A stretch of 64,000 nucleotides of DNA from Sabethes cyaneus. Lineage: Eukaryota; Arthropoda; Insecta; Diptera; Culicidae. Positions 11,750 through 21,284 of the stretch are shown in pieces. Where the stretch lies: the NCBI RefSeq assembly GCF_943734655.1, contig NC_071355.1:199596939-199660938 (forward strand), written 5' to 3'. The position numbers and the translations under genes are program-made. The notes beneath the pieces are model-generated. The model did no database searches. It saw only the letters and a program-made list of their open reading frames with translations, and was not told where the DNA came from. Each line of letters starts with the position of its first letter. The first letter of the stretch is position 1.

Positions 11750-12005
11750 ATAAGTGAACTGGAAAATTTCGATATAGACCAAAAATATATCGGGTTGTGC
11801 AATGCTAAGTGGGAATCGCCTCCACAGTCCTTCGATTGACGCTCGACTGTTTTACTAACTAAACTACCGGCACCCGTTGCATCAGGTAGTCTAATACCTA
11901 GTTTTGTTACTAATTTCTCGATTCTATCATCCCGCATACGCATCACACATTCCTCCGCGACGGTATTATTTTTATACGACTGCTCTTTGTTTCTGACTCC
12001 GAGAT
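11750..12005 (-). repeat. tRNA-derived SINE (family B), longer copy
   Basis: On the minus strand: AGAAACAAAGAGCAG, GCGGGATGATAGAATCGAG, then A-box-like TAGTTTAGTTAGTAAAAC, B-box-like GGCGATTCCCAC, and the tail ATATCGAAATTTTCCAGTTC. All of these blocks recur in the same order in the plus-strand copy at 12285-12535, which defines the family at about 250 bp. Confidence 0.55.
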
Positions 12006-12284
12006 GATAGACTGTTATCTACTCTGTTAGTGCGACAGTAACTGTCAGTGTTGCCGACGTCACCTTGGCAAGTCTTGTCGTGTTTAACCACTACTTTTTA
12101 CTACTTTCAATTTTTATTACGGTATTTTCTACAATTGATGGAAGGCCTGTAGACGAAAGTTATGAAACAAAGATGTTGATAGTATCCAAACAGAACGGAG
12201 CAAGGCGTGAAAGGGAAAATGCGCAAATTAGGTCAGGAAGGGTCATTGAACCAGTGTTGGGGGATAACAGTCTTTTTTCTCGAC

Positions 12285-12535
12285 GGTAGAAACAAAGAGC
12301 AGGTATACAAATATAGTATCGTCCCATAGAAGTGCGTATACGGGGTTATATCATCCCGGAAGAATAAAATAAAACGAGACATTAGACTATCTAATAGAAC
12401 GTTTGACAGTAGTTTAATAAGTAAAACTTCGGGTGTCAACTGAAAGAGCGTCGGTGCAAGTCCCACCTGCCGTTGCACAACTCACTATATTTTTAATCTG
12501 TATCGAAATTGTCCAGTTCATCCAATTAATCACTT
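12285..12535 (+). repeat. tRNA-derived SINE (family B), longer copy
   Basis: Blocks GAAACAAAGAGCAG, TTATATCATCCCGG, TAGTTTAATAAGTAAAAC, GGTGCAAGTCCCACC and ATCGAAATTGTCCAGTTC occur in the same order as in the inverted copy 280 bp upstream. The two form a head-to-head pair. Confidence 0.55.
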
Positions 12536-12599
12536 TTCGCATCAGACACTTACTCCATTTCCAAAATTGCTTACGTCATGCTCGCGTATAACGTCATAT

Positions 12600-13080
12600 A
12601 CGAGTAACCAAATATAAAATAATAAAATGACACAAAATTAACGCCAAACTAACATAGAACTGACACAAAGGATATACAAAAACAATAAAAGTGACATATA
12701 TATGTGACGTATGACGCAATTATAAAATAGAAATGATATATAAATGATAACTAGTAACGGTACGGATAACGGTAACTAGTTAATAAAAAGAAACTACTCA
12801 GAACGAAACTAAAACATTGACACAGAATGGGAGAAAAATGAGTAAAAAATGATACGAAAGTGACACAAAATGATACAAGAAATAATACAAAACTAATGCA
12901 ATAATGAAACAAAGAGATATAAAGACACACAAAGACTGCAAAAACGCTGAAACGAATATAAAAATAATACAAAACCGACATTTTAAAAAAATGTAAAAAT
13001 ATTGTAATTGGTACAAAAACTGATAAGTGATAAACGATACAAAAATAACATAAATGAGATACAAAAAAGCAAAGTCTTGC
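12600..13080 (+). repeat. Degenerate A-rich array
   Basis: ATGACACAAAA/ATGATACAAAA words as in the 3.6-5.6 kb array. Minus-strand frames of 76-97 codons are products of the repeat and are not called. Confidence 0.7.
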
Positions 13081-13084
13081 TTTT

Positions 13085-13273
13085 TAAACATCTTTCAAAG
13101 ACTTCACCCTTCTTTATCGACAGATTCACAGCCGGCTGTTAAAGTGCAGGACAGTTACTAGTGTAACAATTCTACTGACTCTAGCTAGCAGCACCACCTT
13201 GCCGAAATTCGAACATAGTTACGTGACGACTGACTTGTTAGACCAGCATCGTACCTCGAAGCTAACTGGGCAG
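13085..13273 (-). repeat. tRNA-derived SINE (family A), copy 1
   Basis: On the minus strand: CCAGTTAGCTTCGAGGTACG, GATGCTGGTCTAACAAGTCA, B box TATGTTCGAATTTCGG, GAGTCAGTAGAATTG, then GCCGGCTGTGAATCTGTCG. The same order occurs at 16585-16757 and 46621-46792. It is inserted in the A-rich array, which resumes at 13280. Confidence 0.65.
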
Positions 13274-13279
13274 GCAAAT

Positions 13280-13530
13280 GATTAAAATAGATCAATAATT
13301 CAAAATGATTCTAAAACACAAAACTGGTACAAAAATATTCAAAAATAACGAAAAATATTCAAAAAGCACTAAAAATGCACGAACTATGTGGAATGCCGCA
13401 CAAAAATTATTCAAAATAATACCAAACTGGCACAAAAATGAAACAAAAAAATACACAAAAATAACATATGAGCTAAAAATTTGATATCAAAATGAGAGAA
13501 AATGACATAACACTCATTATTTAGACTTAA
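13280..13530 (+). repeat. Degenerate A-rich array (continuation)
   Basis: Continuation of the 12600-13080 array beyond the SINE, with ATTCAAAAATA and ACAAAAATGA words. Confidence 0.65.
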
Positions 13531-13544
13531 TTTACAACATGTTA

Positions 13545-14125
13545 GGGGGTTGGCTGTTCAGTCTTTAAATGCAGTGGGCGATTTGTTTTGTTTTACGCCA
13601 ACGTTTTGATCTTTGGTTTAGATCTTCGTCAGGGCTTCAGAAGGAATAAATATATGTTACACAGCAATACTAAACACACTAAAACATAAAAAATATAAAC
13701 CCCTCATACAGACAAATACAAATTAGTACGTACATAAATGATTGACACTGCACACAAACAGAATATAAACAGCTAACAGGAAAAACAATAGGAAAAATCA
13801 AGCCAAGAGTTAAGAATATCGTGACCAAAAAACTGCTGCAAATGAGTGAAATTGTGACACAGTTAACATATTTTAGCGATTACAGACAAACGAGTGAGTT
13901 CAAATAATATCAATTACATCAACTATCCAAAACCTTTGAACTTTGTGAGTCACACACAAATTACAAGATAGGTCACGATTAACTAATAAAAGACACATTC
14001 TAGAAGCCCTGAAGAAGATCTAAACCAAAGATCGAAACGTGGGCGTAAAATAAAACAAATCGTCCACTGAATTTAAAGACTGAACCTGTTACTATCACAG
14101 TCGAAGAAACTCCCAACCTCATTTA
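13545..14125. mobile_element. TIR element, about 580 bp, with hammerhead-like arms
   Basis: The left arm (about 13550-13650) and right arm (about 14003-14110) are inverted copies of about 100 bp: TTCAGTCTTTAAATGCAGTG at the left pairs with CACTGAATTTAAAGACTGAA at the right, continuing through TTTAGATCTTC. The middle (13650-14000) is AT-rich with no ORF. The right arm on the plus strand reads CTGAAGAAGATC, then GATCGAAACG, which resembles a hammerhead core (see findings). Confidence 0.65.
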
Positions 14126-14922
14126 GAACTCTTTTTGTCATCTTTTGCATTCCTTCTTTAAGGCCTCTTCAACATTCTTTCAGATTTATTTTAGAGGTCC
14201 TTAAGATTTCTGTTACATATCTTTTTAACTTCTTTTAGACTTGTATCAGACTTATTTTAGACGTTTTAAAGACTTCTTTCTAACTTCTTTTGGGCTTCTT
14301 TTAGACTATTTTAAGCTACTTTTAGACTTCTTCTAGACTTCTTTTAGACTCCCTCACACTTCCTTTAGACTACGTTAAGTCTCTTTTTCACTGCCTTATA
14401 TTTCATTGAGACTTCTTTTAGAATTCTTTTAAACTCTTTATAGGCATCTTATAAGACTTCTTCTAAACTTGTTTTGGAATCCTTTTAGACTTCTTTTAGA
14501 TTTCTTTAAGGCTTCTTTTAGATTTACTAAGCTGCTTTTTGACTTCTTTTAAACTTGTTTCGGAACTCTATTAGACTTCTTTTAGACTCCCTTTGACTTT
14601 ATTTAGACTTCTTTTAAATTTCTTTTGGACTCCTTTAATACTTCTTTTATACTAGTTTTAAGCTTTTTTACTTCTTTTAGATTTCATTCATACTTCTTTT
14701 AGACTTATAGACTCCTTATAGACTCTTTATGGATTTCTTAGATTTCTTTCAGATTTCTTTCAAACTTGTTTTTGAGACTTCTGTTGGATTTAATTTAGAA
14801 TTTTTTTTAGCCTTCTTTAAGACTTCTTTTAGATTTCTTTAGGACTTCATTTAAACTACTTTTAGACTACTTTTAGAACTATTAAAGACTCGATTTAGAC
14901 TTCATTTGGGAATCTCTTTTAA
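14126..14922 (+). repeat. Degenerate ACTTCTTTTAG array, left part
   Basis: GACTTCTTTTAGA-type units of about 10-13 bp, heavily diverged. It is continued at 16243-16584, so the mariner-like element inserted into one pre-existing array. Confidence 0.8.
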
Positions 14923-16242
14923 AGGGTGCGTGATGAATTTTTGCAGTAAATTTTAAACCGCAATTTCTCATACTTGCGAAACAATATTCAGATATATCTG
15001 GCAGCAATGAATGTTGGGTGTCGTTTGTAAACAAACAGGGTTGAGTAAACTGAAAGATGTTGAAAAAAGAAAATAATCGGTCAGCCGTCATCATTTTATT
15101 GCGTGCCCGAGCAAGCGTAAAGGAGATAGATCGGTCGGTAAAAGTGTGTCAAAAAGAACAGTCTACTATATAAAAAAGGCTTGGGAATGAGATATGCTCT
15201 CCTACATGCCTACCCGGAAGGCACAATTTTTTGGCAGCTTGAAATCGTCGCAGGCAAAAAATACGTGGCTGTGAGTGAGCTAAACGTGTATATTTCGTTT
15301 GACTAGGACATAAGCTGTTGATTTACTCGACAAAATAAACCAAATTTGCACTCGCGACGAATCTGGCGACGATTTCGGTTCGCGATGGTTTAATTCATCG
15401 CGTTCGATAAGGAGGGAAACTTACAATATAAATCGTATGCGCTACGCAGAGATCAATGAATGCTGCAACCAAATCTCGGCGATTGGTCTAAAAAACTGCT
15501 GTCTCGATTAAAGCATCCCATTATAATGATTGTGTCATCTTTTTCTCTGATGAATAAAATTTTATTCAGGATCAAAAGGTGAATCGAAAGAATGACAGGT
15601 GGTTTGCACCAGATCGTAGTCAGGACCGTCATGTCCACAAAGTTTCCGACCCATATGATGGTCCTAGGTAGCCTCCAGGGGGATTTAATGCCTCCGTATT
15701 TCTTTCTACAAAGACCAAAGATAACAGCCGATGTATACCTGAAGGTACTGAAGGATGTTGTTGTCCCGTGAATGAAGGAGGTTGTTGCTGACCGTCATTT
15801 CATCTTCCAACAAGACGGAGCATTTGCTCATAATACCAACAAAAACCCAAAAATGGCTGACTGAAAATGTTCCGGAGTTTTGGGAGAAGAAAATTTGCCC
15901 CCACTAGCAGTCCCGATATCAACCCTTTGGATTACTTTGTGTGTGGCTTTGTCGAGCGGGATACCAATAGGACGTCTCACACCACGCTAAGGTCGCTCAA
16001 AGCAGGGATCATCGAGGTGATGACATCTATGGATCGAAACATGGTAAAACGTGCATGCGGCAGTTTCCGGAAGCGTCTATCAACAGTCCTTGAAAAGGGA
16101 GGCAATTTTTTTGAATGAAATAATTAACAATTCCCAAATGTTACGAAAGAAAATAAACCGCAAAATATTCTCCGCATGCATGACTAACTGGTGTTAATTT
16201 TCTAAAACATGTCATTTACTGCAAAGATTCGTCACGCATCCT
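14923..16242 (+). mobile_element. Mariner-like DNA transposon, degenerate, about 1.3 kb
   Basis: Inverted ends AGGGTGCGTGATGAAT (left) and AGGATGCGTGACGAAT (right, reverse complement) both continue into TTTGCAGTAAAT. TA dinucleotides occur at or next to the ends, but the exact duplication is unclear at the left. A broken transposase lies between. The length of about 1.3 kb is typical of mariner elements (family knowledge). Confidence 0.8.
15092..16118 (+). pseudogene. Mariner-family transposase pseudogene
   Basis: The transposase would cut and paste the element through paired catalytic Asp residues. Conceptual translation in several frames gives an N-terminal helix-turn-helix-like stretch (RARASVKEIDRSVKVCQK, from about 15100), then DVYLKVLKDVVVP, then RHFIFQQDGAFAHNT near 15800-15845 with a candidate catalytic Asp. 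The final 84-codon open segment (15867-16118) contains SSPDINPLDYFVCGFVERD with the last catalytic Asp of the family. The frame is broken: an in-frame TGA at about 15768 replaces an expected residue after DVVVP, and shifts occur near 15850 and 15900. Spacing of the last two Asp residues is roughly 34, consistent with mariner, but the shifts prevent an exact count. It is non-functional. Confidence 0.8.
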
Positions 16243-16584
16243 ATAGATCTCTGTTGGAATTTTTTCATACGTCTTTCAAAGTTTCTTTAAATCTATCAGA
16301 CTTATTTCAGATGTTTTTCAAACATCTTTCCAACTTCTTTTGGGCGTTTTTTAGACCATTTTATACTACTTTTTGGCTTCTTTAAGATCGCTTTTAGAAT
16401 TATTTTAGATCAGTTTTAAGCTTTTTTTAAATTTCTTTTAGATTTCATTGTTTTAGACACCTTTCTAAACTTATTTTAGAACTGTGTTAGACTTCTTTTG
16501 GATTTGCTTTAGGCTTCTTTTTGACTTCTTTTAAATTACTTTTACTTTACTTTAGATTTTTTAAACTTTATTTAGATTCTTTTA
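16243..16584 (+). repeat. Degenerate ACTTCTTTTAG array, right part
   Basis: Same unit as 14126-14922, resuming directly after the right mariner end and ending at the SINE. Confidence 0.75.
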
Positions 16585-16757
16585 GGCCGCCTGGTTGGTT
16601 GCGAGGTACGATGCTGGCCTAACAAGCCAGTCGTCATATGTTCGAATCTCGGCTAGGCGGCGCTGCTAGATAGAGTCAGTCCTGTAGTACTTTTAGCTGG
16701 CTGTAAAGTCTGTCGATACATAGGGGCCAAGTCTTAGAAAGACATTTATACCCAAGA
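16585..16757 (+). repeat. tRNA-derived SINE (family A), copy 2
   Basis: Begins GGCCGCCTGGTTGG, with TTGCGAGGTACGATGCTGG (A-box region) and ATGTTCGAATCTCGGC (B box), then GAGTCAGTCC, TGTCGATACATAG and a tail TTATACCCAAGACTT. Array sequence (GACTTCTATCAGACTTATTT) resumes after it, so it is an insertion in the ACTTCTTTTAG array. Confidence 0.75.
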
Positions 16758-17101
16758 CTTTTTTTTAGACTTCTATCAGACTTATTTTAGACCCTTATTT
16801 TACATTTTTACATTAAAATTGAAATAAATCCTAGCATTGGGAGATGGTGGGTTAAAAATGTAACCAAATTACGTCAAACTTGAATTAATAAATGAAATGA
16901 TGAGATGTAATTGCGAAAAATAGCAACAAAAATGTTGAGCAAAACGTGAAAAGTCAAGAAAAATTATGGTAAACTATAGTTAAAATGAAACTCAGTACAA
17001 GTAATTTTCGTAAAATCGAAGGAATATTGGTTTCAGATTAAAATAAAAATTTGTTATCATGATTTTATTTTTATTCTCATAGGCAAAAAACACTGGATAC
17101 C
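16758..17101. other. Array remnant and AT-rich sequence, no gene
   Basis: A few more ACTTCT/TTTTAG units to about 16800, then AT-rich unique sequence. Nothing else was seen. Confidence 0.5.
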
Positions 17102-17103
17102 AT

Positions 17104-17211
17104 CCCAAGAAACAATTTAGGTTTTATTACACTCTTATGATGGCTTTTATGATCAAAATTAGGCATGAAAACCGCGATAAGAGCGTAATAAAACTAACAT
17201 TGTTATTTGGG
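17104..17211. mobile_element. 108-bp MITE with CCCAAG ends
   Basis: Starts CCCAAGAAACAATTTAGG and ends CATTGTTATTTGGG, flanked by AT on both sides (17102-17103 and 17212-17213). TTTTATTAC near the left pairs with GTAATAAAA near the right, so the whole unit can fold into a hairpin. It has the same length and layout as the unit at 23733-23840. Confidence 0.75.
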
Positions 17212-18237
17212 ATGACTGTTTAGATAATATAATTTACTGTTTATTACAAAAGTTTGATTTGCCACCTTCTGCCTAGGTTTGAGCACGCTAGAGAAAATTT
17301 TAAAAAGTGATAAGATTAACAATCGATAATTTCAACATGTTCTAATTGCATAAATATTTGATTAGTTCTAATCCAGCCATCCATCCATCCAAACTTTACT
17401 GCTCATCACAATTTTTTTTAAATTAATTCATATTCAAGTTATGAATTTAAAATTTCTCGGTGGTATTTTAATATCTCTAAAGTTTGATTATGAGCTGATT
17501 TCAGTAGTTCCAATCATGTTTAGTTCAAGAAACTTATAGATTGAAATAGTTGAGAGTATAGAGAATTTATATTCACAGTCAAAAATATATTTTACATTCA
17601 GTTATTTCAGCGATAAACTCGTGTAAAGTGTACTCCATATGCTACCTTAAAGCTTGTTCCATTCTTGTTTGAATCTCCACTTCCAAAGCAAATAAATAGA
17701 AAATTTTAATAGCATCAAAAAACTGAAGCGCCTGCTCTGTTAACATGTTGAAACTTATTTTTCATTAATTTCTCCTTCGAACTTACGCTGTCAATGTTCA
17801 CTAGTCATGTTCATTAGACGGTGCATACTTCTAAGAAATTTGTCAAGCTTTGAAATATTTTGGCAACTGATTAGTACTGGAGAGTACGCTTGAAAGAACG
17901 AAATTCATCGTTACATCCTGCAAGTATGTAACTACATAGATGAAAGCAACGTCAACGTAAGCACGCCGCTCATTCCGGGCGGAACTGTTCGCTGCAGGCT
18001 CGCTCAAGAACCTTCCGTCGTTGCGTTGTTCAACCCAAAAGGATAACGGGGTACCTACACACATACAGGAATTTCTTTGCTTGCCCGACGCAAGAATGTT
18101 CCCATTATTTGAGCGGAATTCACTACTAAATAACTGTAAACGAATAAATATTATCGCATATCCTGCCTTGTTTCTTGTAGTTGAAGCGTTGGAGAATTTC
18201 CACTGCCTGACTATTTCAATTCTCTGACCCCATTCGT

Positions 18238-18600
18238 AGATGGGTGCAGCGCACGGATCCTCCCAAGAGATTCTTTGAAGATGGTTTTGTCAGGGGGTGC
18301 CGCCAAGGTATCAGGACCATGCAACTGTGCCCTAATGACAACGAATGGCTTGTATTAGCAGTAAAAGTGAATTCTGTGGATGGATGTTCTAGCACAGAAA
18401 TATAGTCAGTGTGTTTATGTGCACCTTCCGGCAATTAAAGTGTCTTCAACTATTCCCTGTGAGCCAATTTACTGTTGTTATGGCATTGTATGAGCTGATG
18501 AAAGAAATTGAGCAAGTTTTATGTGACCAATGATTTACCGTGTTCGTTTGAGATTGTTCCACGGGTGTAATGAAGTTTTGTGGGAATGTAAGCAAAGCAA
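18238..18600 (+). repeat. Duplicated 360-bp unit, copy 1
   Basis: Shares ordered blocks with 20265-20625: TTTATGTGCACC, TCCGG, ATTAAAGT, TTCAACT, AGCCA, GAGCAAGTTTTATGTGACC against AAGCAAACTTTACGTGATC, AATGATTTACCGTGTTCGTT against AATGATTTGCTGTGTTCGTT, and TTCCAC. Both copies are in the same orientation. No coding frame is conserved between them that I can see. Confidence 0.6.
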
Positions 18601-20264
18601 TTCTTCAGTTGGGTACAATAGTAAAGATTGTAAAGATAATTGTTTGCATTTATTCTAATGCCAAAAACTTATGTATAATAGTATTCATAGTCGAGGTTAT
18701 TCACATAGACTTTCAACTTTAATTTAAAATTATAATTTAAATAATTGGGTTTAAAATTGTATGCATCATTTTATAATCACGTAATTCGATTAAATTTTAA
18801 AGTTATTTTTTCTTTCTGACTCTTTTCCAGGTACGTATGCAATGCAACATGACTAACCGTTTTGCAACTACAACCCTTTCCGGGAACAAGACGACATCCC
18901 TAGCGACGTTCTGTTATTAGAAGAAAAGTTTCTTAACTTTTAACTTCCGCTGCGCTCTACTTCGTGAGCAGCATTGCTCCTGCCTTCCGGAAGCAAGGTA
19001 CAGTCGGACGTGCACAATGTGGTGCATGTTTCTTCCTTCTGCTGGCTGGGACCCCACGAGTAAACACACAGTTTCAGTCGTTTTACTGCCGTGCTTTTCC
19101 CACATCCCGTTCCGATCCGGTAGAATGCCACTTTAATTGTTCTTCATGAAATTACATAAAATTACACAATGGGAAAAGTAGCACGAGTAGAACGCGTCAG
19201 TAGAGAAGGCTAAGGCAAAAGCTCGACACGAACGATCGTGCTTGCTTGCTGGCTAGCTGGCAAAAAAGCGAAAACTAGCGGGGACGAAACAAATGGTTCG
19301 TAAAATTGAATCGGATGTTTTTTGCGGGTTTGTATGCTTAATTTATGAGAAATGACAATTGGTTACGTGATTATTTTTGCTGAAATTGCTTTGCTCAATT
19401 TTTGAACCTTTCGTACCTACTAACGTTAGTCACACTGGCTCTGACTGTCAAGAGTTTGTTTGAATTTCCACAGAATGTAAATCAACCAGTACAATTTAAT
19501 AACTCTGGCTGATTGCTAATGTCAATATTAATTTCACACGACGTTCGCATCCAGCCACTCCACAGCCAATAAATCTAATCACTTAATTTGCGATTCTAAT
19601 GTGAAAATGAACTACCGCTGTAGTTGATGATGGCATGTTCTTGCCCTCGGCTAGGGATAGAGCATCGGAAGGTAGCAGGACGGAACACGGTAACACGCCG
19701 CCAGCAGATCAGATTCAGTAACCACAGGCTACAGAGTCACCATCTGCTGCCGCCGCCCCGAAATCCGAATGACAACATTAGACCATTACCAACAGGCGTT
19801 CTGGCTGCGCTCTGTGGTGGGGGCGGGGGTAACCCGTTGTCAGCAACAGTGCACACCGATCAACCGACTCGAGTAGAACGGGTGGAAAACATTACATTAT
19901 TATAATACACATCACAATTCACAATCAAGGGTGCCCTTCCCGACCGAACAACATGTGGTGGACTAAACAAACCAGGTTGGCATGGCGGGAGAATGTGCTT
20001 GAAATACGACTAGTCCCATGCTGCCGGAACGTTTTACCGATTCCCTGTTTTAATGGCACTTCAAGTTTATAATTCCTACTGATGGCTATAGGTGTGAAAG
20101 ATTTTACGAACGCACGAATGAACTAATGAAATTTAAAATAGCAATTTTTTATTTCGTATCAACTAAATTATTTTAAAAGGAGCCGTACGCCGTTGAACTC
20201 AATTTTACGCTAATAAGCGGCAGCAAGTTAACAGGCATAGTTTGGTAAAATAACATACAATCCT

Positions 20265-20625
20265 TTGCCCACCGCCTCAAGACCAACATTGAAGATCTGT
20301 CAGACGGTAACTTAGAAGCACAGGATCATGCAGCTGCGCGTGACCTAATGGCAGTGAGCTTCCAGGACGGATGTTTCAAGAAAGTGCTGTACGTCGAGCA
20401 AAACTACAGTCAGTACAGCAGGTTTATGTGCACCATCCGGTGATTAAAGTTCCTTTCTTCAACTGTTTCCTGTAAGCCAGTCAACTCATTGTCGTTGTCC
20501 CGTCAACGGCTGATGGTGAAATAAGCTAAGCAAACTTTACGTGATCAATGATTTGCTGTGTTCGTTTAAAATGGTTCCACTGCTGGTGTAATTGCTTTTG
20601 TATGTACACGTAAGAAATAGGAATA
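20265..20625 (+). repeat. Duplicated 360-bp unit, copy 2
   Basis: Counterpart of 18238-18600, 2.0 kb downstream in direct orientation. The 5' half is more diverged (AAGATCTGTCAGACGG against AAGATGGTTTTGTCAGGG). Terminal repeats were not found. Confidence 0.6.
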
Positions 20626-21284
20626 CTAAGTGTATTGAGCCTGCATTCCGGAAAAGTTAAATAAAACGACTGCAACTATTGCTTCCGTTGGTGTTCTTTT
20701 ACTATTTCCTGTCATTGTCATCATTTCTTTACACGATTTCTTTGGGTATGACAGTTGAAAAAGAATTTCGAAGTGATAGAACAAGAAAAACAGCGGGTTC
20801 AAATGGCTACCTTGAGGAATATCATCCGATGTTGGGTGGCATAGAATAACCAGGTCAAAGAACTGGCCAGTTTCATTGAAGTATAGTGATGGAAGTTTAA
20901 ATAGCTTAATTTACGGTATTTTTTTCATCTTTAAGTTTCACAGTATTGCATCATTGCATTTCTCTGGTTTTGATAAAATCTCAAACTTTTTTTCCTAATA
21001 AAACTCATCATATCCTGCACAGTTGAAGATGCGACTGAATCATCAAATTTCTTCCACTTTGGCTGCATTTCTTTAGCACTGTTCATTGCCCCCCTGTTCG
21101 TCAAACTCGTTATTTGACAATTGTCCAGCTAGTTCTCGATCTCTGGTTCCGCTTCTTTTAAAGTTCTTTACCGCCTTTCCACACCTAGGTTCTTCGTATG
21201 ACCCTTAGAACATTATACTCTGTCCAGCTTGAATTTTTACATGTATTTAAAAACTTTAAAAATAATTTGCAATTGCCTAATGAA

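Larger units (their letters stand above)
17214..21280. other. Unique sequence, no supported gene
   Basis: Mixed AT-rich and moderately GC-rich sequence (GC-richer at 18830-19130 and 19620-19900). Apart from the duplicated unit listed separately, no domains, splice-consistent exons or RNA genes were recognised. Open frames are under 95 codons with no features. Confidence 0.45.

Noticed and set aside
12065..12289. Small frame with a signal-peptide-like start (HYFLLLSIFITVFSTIDG) and a basic stretch
   Set aside because: It begins at TTG, not ATG, runs into a SINE, and has no clear neuropeptide or cleavage-site pattern. There is not enough support for a gene.
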